DNA of 64,000 bases from the NCBI GenBank assembly GCA_944739405.2, contig OX123193.2:14062519-14126518 (forward strand), given 5' to 3'. The position numbers were made by a program, and so were the translations under genes. The DNA is from Euclidia mi. Its lineage: Eukaryota > Arthropoda > Insecta > Lepidoptera > Erebidae. Positions 34,457-46,204 of the stretch are shown here, one piece after another (the stretch's first letter is position 1; every line of letters begins with the position of its first letter). The notes below the pieces were generated by a model. It saw only the letters and a list, made by a program, of their open reading frames with translations, was not told the origin of the DNA and did no database searches.

Positions 34457-35270
34457 ACATAACAACGGAAAAATGTACGCCATCACTGTAATTTGTGACT
34501 TATCGTCACATGACTATGAATTAGATCCTCGTACAATGCTGGCACTCTCAGATAAATAAAAAAATAAGTAGGCCAGCCATTTGATCCCAAGAGATGGCTC
34601 ATTGGATGGATTTTTTATGACAGTGATTTCAGTTGATATAAAAATTATAAGGGTCAAACTACAATATTATTTTCACTGCTGCTGAACTCTGTTTTATTCC
34701 TGAACAAAAGATATATGAAATTGAAAAACCGATAATCATATCTGTAGACGTCCGATATTTTGTAAGATTATTACGGTAAGTAGGAGAGTTTTTCTGGTTT
34801 CGACATTAATGGTTCTTGTCGACAAGGATAGTATTGCCCTTTTGCAGAATATCAAAATAAAGTAAGAAGGCATGCACACCTTTTGCCAGAGTTATTGGAA
34901 GTGCCAAATCAACTCAGTTCACATGTGAATTTTACAGTGAGCTGCTCGGCCGGCCAGTCGCGTTCTACACAGCATTCGCACATACACGTGGCAATGTACT
35001 TATACGATTGTGTTTCTAAAAGCTAATAAATTAATTTCAATGGTGGCCTTATGGCCTTACGTATTCGGCTCAGGTCTCATGTAGTGAAATATGTACTATA
35101 CCGATATGCAGTTCTGCCAGTTAGAACGTCAGAAGGCCAATCACTGTAACAGGAAAATAGACGGGGACACGATGGTGGATGGAGCTGACTCCAGCCACCA
35201 TCCTGTTCCCGTCTATTTTCCTCCCGCTGGATCAGGGCTACGATGTCTTAGCTCATTGCAAGTCATTACA
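34457..35270 (-). repeat. Fold-back unit B, right inverted arm
   Basis: Unit B resumes here after the LTR insertion. From about 34,500 it becomes the inverted complement of about 26,289-27,060, giving arms of roughly 770 bp. It includes the 72-nt palindrome and stops at GCAAGTCATTAC near 35,268. Unit A's inverted arm is much shorter and stops at TGACCC, so the two units differ in how far the right arm was kept. Confidence 0.82.
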
Positions 35271-35553
35271 AAATAAAACCATAAATAAATTAAAGCACAA
35301 TGAATTAATTATTCGAACACTAGAATTAAAGATTTATAGACGATGCATTTGTTTGTTCGAAGTTCACTTAACTCAACCGCCGATGGGGAAGACTTCATTC
35401 GTAAACTCATTAGCAGAATAAATTAATTAAGTCGATTTCATCGGGCCCCGATCAGATGCTCGAACCGCGACTATGCATAATTGTACAAACGAATGATTCT
35501 CTTGAGAGATCTGTCTGTCTTTGTAATGAATTAATGCATAAATTAAAGTTCAT

Positions 35554-35813
35554 GACTGCCTCGTTGGTCTCGCGGCATAAATGTGCGCGTGGTATTGGGA
35601 GGTCTCGGGTTCAATTCCCGGGTCGGGCAAGGTGTTATTGGGTTTTTCCGTTTGGAAATTCTCAGTAGCAGCACGGAGTCTTGTAACGTGCCCGGTACGG
35701 CAATAGGCTTGCCCCCTATTACGTGGGACTTAAAAATTCATGGCCAAATGTGGGTGTAATATTACACCTCTGCCTACCCCTTCGGGGATACAGGCGTGAG
35801 TCTATAAATAAAA
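35554..35813 (+). mobile_element. tRNA-derived SINE (family 1) with 9-bp TSD
   Basis: The head GACTGCCTCGTTGGT, the B box GGTTCAATTCC and the usual family body end in GAGTCTATAAATAAA. AAAGTTCAT is duplicated at 35,545-35,553 and 35,814-35,822. The paralogous repeat at 45,347-47,765 lacks the insertion near 47,490-47,530, giving an independent empty site. Confidence 0.92.
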
Positions 35814-36278
35814 AAAGTTCATAAACTTTTGGGATGAGTTACTGAATATCGATGAGTATATTATACGATTTTCTTTGATGTGAGTGGGTTTGAAAAGTAC
35901 TTGTAATTAGCTGAGTTGACGTGAAACAGTGTTGACATTAAAATGCTACTTCTGAAAAGGATACTCCTAAAAAAATCAGAATAAACACTTATTTTATACA
36001 TTTATGAAAATCAGTGTCGGTTTGCGGACTTTGCGGTTATCTTATGCGATGCCACTATGTTCAACCGCGGAAAATATAGTGCATGTTTGACAATCTATCA
36101 TTCAAATTTTTCGAAAGTTAAATTAGAATTATTTCTTTTTATTATCAAAGCACGGTGCGATACAGCAAAGCGCACTTCAACGCGTCAAACTACAGCAAAA
36201 GCGAGCGTACAGCGCGTTTGACCACAGAATCAACTGTGAAAACGTACACATGCAACATGCACACCTTATTTTTTTTTT

Positions 36279-36457
36279 ATAGACTCACGCCTGTATCCCC
36301 GAAAGGGAAGGCAAAGGTGCAGGCATATTGCCTGAATCCGTGCTGGCCTTGCTGCTGCCAAGAATTCCATGAAACTCAGTAAAATCTTTACCCGACCCGG
36401 AATCGAATCCCGATCAGCAGACTCATACTCTGTCCACTGGACCACAGAGGAGTCGTT
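36279..36457 (-). mobile_element. SINE variant shared by both inverted copies
   Basis: A minus-strand SINE of the same tRNA-headed family but with a shorter body (AGCAGCAAGGCCAGCACGG block). Its counterpart in the right copy is 46,861-47,047 on the plus strand, so it inserted before the host repeat was duplicated or dispersed. Confidence 0.82.
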
Positions 36458-37179
36458 ATGATCCATTATTACGCGTTACTGCCATAACCCTAGGCTCAAT
36501 TGAATGTGGCTAGGTACCTACTCAAATTGCTACTATACGCCTCTGCTAAGAGCCTTCTGCCCCGTATTCGATAACGTATAACTATAGACACTAATCCTAT
36601 CCAACTGTTTCATTATTAATTGTACGCGATTACGACCCGCTAATTTATTTTGTATGATGTATACAAATCGCGAAAGTTAAAAATCTATTGTTTCATATAA
36701 ATTAATCTCATGGCACACAGAATTAGTTACCGGTATACCAATGACAATCAGTTTCTGTTATGTCATTCCAATAAGAGCACGGTAGGTAATTGTTATCCGA
36801 TGCCATCTTCAATTATTGCTAGTGCTGTTGACGATTATACCCTATACGATTTCACGAGGAATTTAAAATCACTGCGGTGTAAAAGGGTTGTAGGATCTGT
36901 GTTAAATAATGTTTTTTTTTTATATAATTGCTATTTTAGTAGTCAATAATAAAGGTAAGCAGTTCTTATTACCTAATTTGTATGTAAAGATGTATAACTA
37001 GATGAGTGTTTATACTCTTTACAGCAAAATTACTGAACGATTTCTGTAAATCGAAACTGAACAGAAACAATAATATAATAATAATACACCGAAAAACATA
37101 TACGCGCGGCACGTGAAAATTGTAATATTTACGTATATAGAAAGATCCGTAACGAAAAGTAAATACAATCCGCAGTAGA

Positions 37180-37475
37180 ACCAAAGTTGCCGACATAGCT
37201 CTCCGGATAGCCAAGCTGAAGTGGCAGTGGGCAGGGCACATAGCTCGAAGAACCGATGGCCGTTGGGGCAGAAAGGTTCTGGAGTGGCGGCCACGTACCG
37301 GACGACGCAGCAGAGGTAGGCCCCCCGCAAGGTGGACCGACGATCTCGTCAAGATCGCGGGAGGCGGTTGGATGCGGGCGGCTCAAGACCGGTCTGTGTG
37401 GAGAACATTGGGGGAGGCCTATGTCCAGCAGTGGACGTCGTTTGGCTGATATGATGATGATGATGATGATGACGC
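37180..37475 (+). pseudogene. RTE LINE 3' fragment
   Basis: A severely 5'-truncated RTE copy of about 300 bp. The frame encodes RIAKLKWQWAGHIARRTDGR-like sequence, a GRPPARW-type motif and a final GEAYVQQWTSF, followed by a (TGA)n tail at about 37,447-37,470. The paralogous repeat reads straight through TGACGCAACATTACAG near 45,795, so this is a later insertion private to the left copy. Confidence 0.85.
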
Positions 37476-38660
37476 AACATTACAGATATTACGCAATAAC
37501 ATGTTCACAAGCTTAATTAAATATTCTCATACTACATCACACAGGTACATGAATATCCTCGCATAAGAAATGAAAATTAGCCCGAGAGCTCTTTGTGTCA
37601 ATATTACAGTAAGATATTTAAGATGTGACTGTTTATTTTACATTTCTCCATGAATATTTCAACGGATATTAAAACGTCAGCCGTTCTATGTCGGTATATA
37701 TTAAGTCACGCAACTAAAATGTTTGCATCAACGATGATACTTTTGAATTAGAATACGTTTTATTTGATACTGTCAAATAAATATACCGCCCGCCTGACAT
37801 TAAGTGGCAACCGTGGCTTAAATGTGCGAGAAGCAAAAAGTTGGATGTTGCTGACCGTACAAAACGGAATTCGAATTGCCATAGAGTGGTAAAGCGCTAG
37901 ATATCGCATATCGTTAGTACAAAATCCAGTGATTCCGTCAATCAAACACGATGACGTATGTTCTTTTGTTTGTGCTTTTTGTTTTATCTGTGTGCTTGCA
38001 TCATGCTATTTTGCAGATAAATATCACACTTGCAAAAAACGACTCATTTTTTGTAATGATATAGCATTGAGTTAATTTGTAGAGATATAATTGTAGTGCG
38101 TAGGCGAATTAGCTACGACGGATTCTGGCAATATCGTGTATTCATATCAGACTAATATTTGCGTGACACTCTGATTAGGGACATCAGGAACACCGTGAGC
38201 TTTGATGAGCAGGCTACAGAAAACCTAAAAACTTAAGATTTTATACTGAACACCATATTATAGCACTAAGTGAGTACAAACACGTTTCATGGCGCCACAT
38301 CAAAAAACACTCATGTATGACATTGCAAAACGCATTAGGAAAATTACCATCGCTCTGCATTAAACAATTCTATTCTGACGCAATTCTACGTCGAGGATGT
38401 GTTACGAGACCGCACCGAGTCTGTGTGTACGCTCTGTGACGTACTATCACGAAGTAATTAACCCGGGCCGACCGAAATTTGGATGGCTGGCGTACAACAC
38501 TCGCGTTTTTCGTATCAAGAGGCCGTTCGTTAATGTGTGGTACCATCGCAATGCTGAAACGAAGTATAATAGGTATTATTTTTGTGGAAAGGTATAAATT
38601 ATCTAGTCCCAGGTATGTGTATTTTATATGAAAATGCTTAACAATTTTACTTATATTTTA

Positions 38661-38898
38661 TATAGACTTACGCCTGTATCCCCGAGTGGGTAGACAGAGG
38701 TGTAACATTAGTAACATTACACCCACATTCCCACGTAATAGGGGGCAAACCTATTGCCGTTACCGGGCACATCACCAGACTCCGTGCTGCTAATGAGAAT
38801 TCGGAAAGCCCAGTTACACATTTGCCCGACCCAGGAATTGAACCCGGGACCTCCGATCAGCAGTCGCATACGCTATCGACCGGACCACGGAGGCAGTC
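38661..38898 (-). mobile_element. tRNA-derived SINE (family 1), minus strand
   Basis: The complement of the family 1 consensus: a minus-strand head with GCCTCCGTGGTCC and a GGTTCAATTCC B box near 38,845, then the GTAATAGGGGGCAAACCTATT body block and GGATACAGGCGTAAGTCTATA end. Flanking duplications were not resolved. Confidence 0.88.
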
Positions 38899-39182
38899 AA
38901 TCAAAGTTATTAATTTTAATGCGATATAATACAATGAAACAGTAATTAAACATTTGTTTAATGCGCCGATCATTCTGTCATAGCAGTGCGCCGAGGAAGT
39001 ACACTAAGCGAGTCAAGTGATGACAGGGATTGAAAGTCAGGCTGTCTTTGTACTGACTAAGTATGACTGTGTTATTTTTGTCTATTGAAATATATGATTT
39101 GTATATTTGTGTTCGACAGCAGGTTAAGCCTTAACAGTGTAACAAATATGCAGGCAGTCTTTCACATTTATAATAATAGATT

Positions 39183-39300
39183 CTGCCCGCAGCTCCGCCT
39201 GGTGAGATTCGATCATCATGGAAAAATTGGCACTTTCTGATGATTAAGTAGTAAAATTTCAGCAAAATCCGTTCAGTAGTTTTTGCGTGAAATAGAAAAA
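39183..39300 (+). repeat. Interspersed repeat fragment
   Basis: The sequence from GCCCGCAGCTCCGCCTGGTG through CATGGAAAAATTGGCACTTT to CCGTTCAGTAGTTTTTGCG looks like a fragment of a dispersed insect repeat. Family assignment is from memory and unverified. Confidence 0.35.
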
Positions 39301-41579
39301 AATATCATCATCATTATTCTTCAAAAATTTTATTCTTTATTCTTCTTTCGCGTTCACCCTTAGAATGTCGGATATGTCTTAAGGCAAAATGCCAAAGTGA
39401 TTGCAAATTTTCATTGGCATAGGTCACCGGAAAAAAATTAATTAAGTTACGTTATTATAATTATATCACATAAATTGTATATCAATGTGTTCGTTATAAA
39501 ACTTGCTTTCATATTTAATACATGAAATATCACAAAATACTCACATTTCTGCCAAAAGAAGAAACAAACAGAGGTTTGCTTTTTTCACTCGTTGACACAA
39601 ACATTTCATCATATATTAATGAATTTCGTTTCATATTTGCTTCATAAACAAAACCATTATTTCATATACCTTTAAGTTTTCACACTATACGGTATTTATT
39701 TATAACAAACGAATCTAACGCCACCAAAAAATTATAATCCGAACGCGAAACAAAAAGTTCGCCATTCCAGGCAGTCATGTTGCTGTAACTGATACTGTAG
39801 CTGCGAATTATTTACCATTTGAAACACGGTAATGGTGAAAATATATAACAATACTAGTAATTAGTTGCAAAAATATGTTTTCAGATAAATAATCTAGATA
39901 CTTTTATGTTTTTTTATAACTATTAAAAGAATATTTATCATAAAACAATTAGGAAAATAGCGAGTTTCAAGAGTAGAATTAATAGCCCTTCTAAATAGTT
40001 TTATTCCTTTTGTCACTGTATTTCTTGTCTTTGTCACGAATAATGTCACTGCACAACGAATATTTATTTATTTCTGAGTTTTTTATGAACACCCGTCTGT
40101 GCAGCAGACACTCCTTACCCCTTAATTTCCGGAACACCCGTTTGTGCTCTCGACGATTGCAGGGTTAAAGTATTTTTATTGGCCCGGACCTGTGTACGTG
40201 TATAAAACAGAATTATTGTTACATAAATGAAATTGGTTCTTAAATTACAAGTTATTCATTACGCTAGTTTTGGCGAAGTACCCGTCAAAGGAAGGAGATA
40301 AATTCAGGTGGGATATAATGAAAATTGAAATTTTTAATAAAATAAATGGACGCTGTTGCAGTGTTCGCTTTTTGGTCCTAGCTCTACACTAGCAGTTCGT
40401 AAAGCCAAGTTATACTCATTTTGTAAAAGTAGGCATTGTATTTGTCTATGTCTATATACAATATTGTTATCGCTTTGATGTACGCAAATGTAATTTACAA
40501 TGAGGGTTTCCTGAAAAGATGTCCACTAGACGGCAGCACTGAGACGTCAGGTCTAAAATGTGTGTTAGTTTATTTCGTGTGTGTATACGAAACTGTACTT
40601 GTCTGGCAACTGTTTGAATCAGACGTATATAAACCGCCGTCTGGTGGTAGAAAAAGTTTAAAACCCTTTTAGTCCTGACTGCTGCACTACCTAATTGAAT
40701 GTTAGGGACTAAAATTTAATTTGAAATAAGACCAAAGTTTATCTGGTGAACTGTTCCGGCACCGTCACGACACAGTTGCGGTACGGATCTACCTCGAAGT
40801 TGTTAGGTACTGACCTAACGTATAAAACGCCGTTGGCATTTCATATTTACGCTATAAAATATATTATACGACTTTAAATATAACTTTTATATGTGAATAA
40901 CAACTTAGTGCTTTAATATCGCGGTTTGTGGCACTTGCATAATGTGCCATCACCGTATGACCTAGGCATACATTATTGAAGAATATTACTAAAAATAACA
41001 TCGTCATTAATTTAAATTATTCTTGTGTTTTAGCACTTTTTATGCAAATGTGCACAAAATTTCACCATTGTTCTAGTCCATAATATTACATCCATGGTAT
41101 AGCAAAACATGGGCTATGTATGTATGTATGTATTCGAGATTTAGTGCTAGCCTTATCTGTGTAAATTTTCTTCTTAGTAGACTACGTAATTTTTGAACCT
41201 CAGCCCTAACAAATTACGAGATTTCTTGCAGACAGTTTTGCAACGATACTTGGATCTGTTCCAGATAAGCTCTTTCTCAGATGACACTGCTTAACTGTTA
41301 ACCTGATTCAGGAAATTTTTGAAATGCTGATTATAAGAAACGTTCTAAAATTCTAATATACATTGTGGTTATTTCCAATCTCTATTTTCGACCACTCTTA
41401 ACAAATAAAATTCATATTGTTCTTATGAATTAATTTAAATGCCTGACTCAAGTAATATAACATGTATAATATACAAATTTAATTATAGCCAGGCTATCAT
41501 TTGTGTACTGGTACTAAATATATCATCAAAATGTAATTAATTTGATATAAGTACGGCTTACTTCAGTTGTGGTGGTTTT

Positions 41580-41695
41580 AAATCATCATCATCGTCTTAG
41601 CGTTATCCCAGTTGCAACCAAGACTTCACGCCTTGGAACCCGGGGTCCGCTAAAGTAATCTAACCAGATTTGACAGAATATCAGCTTTTCGTGGA
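41580..41695 (-). mobile_element. 3' fragment of SINE family 2
   Basis: The minus strand reads AAAGCTGATATTCTGTCAAA, then TCTGGTTAGATTAC, and ends with (GATGAT)n. This matches the 3' half of the element at 62,228-62,552. The RTE-like GATGAT tail suggests mobilisation by an RTE LINE. Confidence 0.7.
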
Positions 41696-42909
41696 GGTTT
41701 TAAATGTTATTGCTAACAAATATTTAGAGTAAACAAAACGTGTACTTAAACTTAAAACAGTAGGCACATTTTTAAACGAAAGTTTACCTGTAAATCACGT
41801 GGTAATTAGTCGTTCAACGATTGAATTAATGAGTAAAAGGGTTGATAGAACTAACAAACACTCTACGCATCGTAATTCGTAATGTAAACGAATGCGCAAA
41901 AACTTTGTAGGATTGATTAATCTTGAAGTTTTATCTGCTTGATAGACGCGTTTTGTTGAATACCCTTTGAATTTGTTTGATTAAACTTGTTAGTTAAGTA
42001 CGTGGATGTCTAGCGAAATATAGATTAGTATACTGGTATGGAAGCTAAATTAAATGAAGATTATATTTTTGTATACCACAATCAATGTAGTAAAATTATT
42101 TTCACACAGAAGGCATGATCTACTTCCGGATTTTGTATGGAGCTTATGTCAAATATGTATCTCTATCTCTAAATCCATGGATAGATCGAATATTAAATAC
42201 GGCGTAAAACGATGAAACGCTCAATTTAAACTGCTAGTTGAATTCATATTGGGATAATGAGGCTAATTCGTTTAAAAAAAATCTTAGTAATAGCAAAATT
42301 GAGGTGACTCAAAAAAGGAAGAAACAACTGAATCAGAGTATTGTTATAGTATATTGACTAAATATTGACTATCGCAGATTTATTGCGAAATATCTTCAGA
42401 ATTTGATTAAAATAACTTTTGAACATCAAAGCAGTGAAAAATGGAGTTATTGCGTGACATTCTAGTTCCTTTTTATACTTTGAAATAAATAAAGTAATGC
42501 CTTAGGTCACCTTTCAGTCCCAGGCCTCCTTTATTGGAACACAAACTGTTAGTGTAGCAATTTGTACCAGCTGTCAAGCGAAATAACATTTCATTTGTCA
42601 AAACTTATTCAAACAGTTTTCGGTTTTTTATGTGACATATTGAAAACATTATTAGATATTTCTTTTCTTCATAAATCATATTATTTAGGGTTTTCTGAGT
42701 CCATGTGGTCTATGTGGGAAATATAAAAAACCCTTGTCATATTCAACAAGACATCGCTAGCAAGATTTGGTAAGCGAGCAGATGTATACCTCCCAACAAA
42801 ATAGGAGGAGAGCAGCGGGATCGGGGCAAGGAAAAGGGGACACGGCCTCCGGCACATTTCGGTTTCTGTATAATTATTTAAAATTCTTATATTCTTATAA
42901 TAAAAAATA

Positions 42910-43735
42910 ACACAAATTTCAAAGATACTTGACTTGCAGTATCCCGCTGTATGCGCCGACTATTCTTCGACACGTGTTTCGTCTCTGCACGAGGCATCCT
43001 CAGGAGCGATGGGCAACGACTAAGCGCTTTCCTACCGTGTGCATGTCTTATAAACGATTGTACTTTCTGATTCCCTCCGCCGCTCGACTGATGTGCGTCA
43101 TTATGACGGTATGCGAATATATTCAGCAATGGGGACCCGTTAAAGTTGGTTTGATCGTTCAGTAATGTATGCTTGTCCCGCTTTAAAATTTCTAATTGTT
43201 CCAATACGCACATTCTAATACCCTTTTGACAAGTGTGTATGGCGTCAAATGAATGTCCGCTATTTAGACTATGGCCCGTTTGAATTATATGTCTGGCAAA
43301 ATGAGACTTTTCCGGCTGGTTGTTTCTAAACGCCGCTAAATGGTTTGAATATCTCAGCTCAAAACTTCGACCCGTCTGTCCCATGTACTTATTTTGGCAT
43401 TGGTCGCATGTTAAGCAGTATATACCGGACTTTTTGTTCTTGCATACTTTACCTTAGCCATTGCAAAGAAATTTTAACGTTTTGTATGGTTTATAGGCTG
43501 ATCTGATACCGTTCCTCCTCAGTATACTCGCCATACGGTCAGTTATACTTCCAAAATTGGTAAGAACAGCAGTATTATTTATAGGTTGTTTTATGGAGGG
43601 ATATAAAAGTGACTTGGTCATTCTAAGTTGTTTTCCTCGAATCATCTTGTCAATTAGGCGTTTACTACTGCCGTTGGATTGAGCTATATGATAAATAATA
43701 TTTAATTCTTTGTTATATGATTCTACCTATATTCA
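42910..43735 (-). pseudogene. Penelope-like element, GIY-YIG end
   Basis: The 3' portion of a Penelope-like retroelement. The minus-strand frames encode MIRGKQLRMTKSLLYPS, then a GIY-YIG endonuclease region (GIYCLTCDQCQNKYMGQTGRS across 43,360-43,440), HLAAFRNNQPEKSHFA and GHSFDAIHTCQKGIRMCVLE. An in-frame TAG at 43,454-43,456 and later decay break the frame. A Penelope GIY-YIG domain cleaves target DNA for insertion. The reverse transcriptase part is absent here. Closely related copies lie at 51,331-52,637 and in the split plus-strand copy. Confidence 0.88.
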
Positions 43736-43844
43736 GCATACAGATTAAGCAAAACCACATATAAAAGAACACACGTCTTTGTTATATGATTCTACCTGTA
43801 TTCAGCATACAGATTAAACAAAACCACATATAAAAGAACACACG
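43707..43844. repeat. Two-unit 69-bp tandem repeat
   Basis: Units 43,707-43,775 and 43,776-43,844 differ at about two positions and share TTCAGCATACAGATTAA and ACCACATATAAAAGAACACA. The array begins inside the Penelope linker and extends beyond it, so the duplication followed the element's arrival. Confidence 0.88.
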
Positions 43845-43885
43845 TCATCGCGTTTGTTTGACGGCACTGGATTTGTACAAACGAT

Positions 43886-44169
43886 TTATTTATTTATTTA
43901 TTTATTTGTTTGTTTCACAATCATGCATAACAAAATTATGTACAATTTTAAATGAAAACATATAGTTAGCTACAATATATGTGCGGCTGGTACTTAAAAT
44001 AGGAGAACCTGAGCCATAAGTACCAGCAACCTTCTAATGACACAATACAGAACTTACATAATAAAGCATTGAGACAGTTTTAATATAAATATTGTAAAAC
44101 AATTGCCAAAAATAAATAAAGAAAATGAAAAGTAATATTAAGTAGTTTTGATAAACCTTGCATATTAGA

Positions 44170-44204
<35 letters not shown>

Positions 44205-45346
44205 TGTGTGTGTATGTGTGTGTGTGTGCGTGTGTTAAGTTGTAGGATGGAGTAGATTTTCTGTTTCGTCGTATGATAGTGTGAGTAACCATTCACTTAC
44301 GATAGTCTTGCAGTCGTGTTTATTGCGGTTAACTATTGACAATACTTTATTTATTTTGTTGTAAATAAACCTTCCAAGAAAGCAGAAAAATCTTTGACTA
44401 AATGATGTTCTACGGGTAACACCAGGTGGAAATTTATACCTACGAGCGATTGACTGATGAGAAGACGAGGTGTAGTGGCCTGATTTTGATAGGTACGAGT
44501 GTTCTCTTAATATAATTTGTTGCATGAAAAGTTGTCGTACAGTGAGGACCTGACAGTATTCGTAAAGGTCCCTCGTGGGGTATCTGAAGGGCTTAAAAGT
44601 GGACACTTTTAGTACTGCTCTCTGAGCTCTTTCCACTCGTATTAAGTGGCTTTTGGATGCCCCGCCCCAAGAGGAGATACAATACCCTATCAACGTTTGG
44701 CAAAGGGCATAGTAGACCATCTTTAGACCGTCAGGCTCGGCCACATGTCTTAGATGTTTGGATACAAAATGAGTTTACGAATTCGGCCCGTCAACAGTTC
44801 TATGTGTTGCGTAAAGGTTAATCGATCATCTAGTATCACACCTAAATATCTTACGCTTGTAGCATTTTCTAATTTTGGACAGTTACATGTGGAATGGGTA
44901 TTCAATGTGTGGTTGTGTACTACAATGGAGTATTTAGCATCGTTCAAAGATATGGTTGGTTTCTTAATACTAAATATAAGGTATTTAGTTTTTTTCACAT
45001 TGAGTGAAAGAGAGTTGAGAGCTAGCCAGTGGGTTATCTTATTCAAACCAATCTGAGCTGCTTTATATGTCTCTTCCCATGTGCGCCCTCTAAAGATAAG
45101 AGCTGTGTCATCAGCGAATGCGAAAAGTCTACCATGTTCTAGTTCTATTTTGCACATCTCATTTACGTAAATTAGGAAGAGTGTAGGGCCCAGTATACTG
45201 CCTTGGGGCACGCCATGTTCTATTGGCAGATTATTGCTAAGATGTTCTCCTATCTTTACACATTGTGATCGGTCAGTTAAATAGCTTTCAAACAATTTTA
45301 GCTGCATATCCCTAACACCGATTCTTTCAAGCTTTATAGAATAAAC
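43886..45346 (-). pseudogene. 5'-truncated LINE, RT to 3' tail
   Basis: Minus-strand LINE related to the one at 13,927-18,966. Open segments 44,750-45,307 (RT palm: GVPQGSILGPTLF, FAFADDTALIF, YLGVILDD) and 44,235-44,744 (C-terminal region: YALCQTLIGYCISSWGG, YNKINKVLSI, ETENLLHP) are separated by a frameshift near 44,747. The (CA)n tract at 44,171-44,235 follows the stop, and the element ends in an (AAAT)n tail, read on the plus strand as TTTATTTATTTATTTATTTG at about 43,886-43,917. The 5' end is cut within RT at about 45,346, next to a palindrome. Confidence 0.85.
44171..44235. repeat. (TG)n microsatellite in a LINE 3' UTR
   Basis: About 65 bp of TG repeat with CG and TA interruptions, directly after the LINE stop codon, as in the related LINE at 14,164-14,306. 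Confidence 0.9.
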
Positions 45347-45348
45347 AA

Positions 45349-45383
45349 AAGCGCTAGACTACGATATACGTAGTCTAGCGCTT
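45349..45383. repeat. Terminal palindrome with perfect 15-bp arms
   Basis: AAGCGCTAGACTACG at 45,349-45,363 and its complement at 45,369-45,383 with a five-base loop, at the inner end of the right repeat copy. The left copy keeps AAGCGCTAGATATCG at the equivalent place. It may be the terminal hairpin of the element; a Helitron/Helentron-like end is one possible reading. Confidence 0.7.
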
Positions 45384-46204
45384 CAAGACTCTATGGCAAC
45401 CCGAATTCCGTTTTGTACGGTTAGCAATATCCAACTTTGTACTTCTTACACATTTAAGCCATGCTTGCCACTTAATGTCAGGCGGGTGGTATATTTATTT
45501 GACAGTATCAAATAAAACGTATTCTAATTCAAAAGTATCATGAATACGCAAACATTTTAGTCGCGTGACTAAATATATACCGACATGGAACGGCTGACGT
45601 TTTAGTATCCGTTGAAATATTCATGGAGAAATGTAAAATAAACAGTCACATCTTAAATATCTTACAGTAATGTTGACACAAAAGCTCTCGCGCTAATTTT
45701 CATATTTTCTTATGCGAGGATATTCATGTAACTGTGTGATGTAGTATGAGAATATTTAATTTAGCTTGTGAACATGTTATTGCGTAATATCTGTAATGTT
45801 GCGTCATACGTATAAAATATTGTATTCACTTTTCGCTACGGATCTTTCTATATACGTAAATAACAAAATTGTCACATGCCTTAATCGTATATGTGTATAT
45901 TTTTTTCGGTGTCTTATTATTATATTATTGTTTCTGTTCATTTTCGATTTACAGAAATCGTTCAGTAGTTTTGCTGTTAGGAGTATAACGTACCATAACA
46001 CTCATCTAGTTATATATCTTTACATACAAACTGCCATGTCTAGATAGGTAATAAGAACTGCTTATCTTCATTATTTACTACTAAAATAGCAATTACATAT
46101 AACAAATCATTATTTAAGACAGAGCCTACAACCCTTTTACACCGCAGTGATTTAATATTCCTCGTGAAATCGTATAGGGTATAATCGTCAACAGCGAGAT
46201 CCTG

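Larger units (their letters stand above)
35272..37919 (+). repeat. Interspersed non-coding repeat, left inverted copy
   Basis: This aligns as an inverted, roughly 85-90% similar copy (by eye) of 45,347-47,765, for example TTATTCGAACACTAGAATTA near 35,310 and its complement near 47,730. It contains two insertions missing from the other copy, the SINE at 35,554 and the RTE tail at 37,180. It shares the SINE at 36,279 with the other copy. The inner end is an AGCGCTAG motif near 37,893. It carries no coding capacity. Confidence 0.78.
37920..42909. other. Intergenic DNA with SINE fragments, no gene seen
   Basis: About 5 kb of AT-rich sequence. Recognisable items are a SINE at 38,661-38,898, an interspersed repeat near 39,183-39,300, a short (TATG)n at about 41,115-41,132 and a SINE 3' fragment near 41,580-41,695. 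No coding frame has recognisable features. Confidence 0.5.

Noticed and set aside
36969..37386. Minus-strand frames across 36,969-37,386
   Set aside because: Antisense of the RTE tail and its flanks; the plus strand encodes the recognisable RTE C-terminus.
40518..40646. Inverted CCACTAGACGGC / GCCGTCTGGTGG pair as a possible transposon
   Set aside because: Only 11 of 12 bases match and no other boundary evidence was found; too weak to call.
43707..43844. Direct repeats that might suggest a CRISPR array
   Set aside because: Only two contiguous 69-bp units without spacers, in an insect-like genome.
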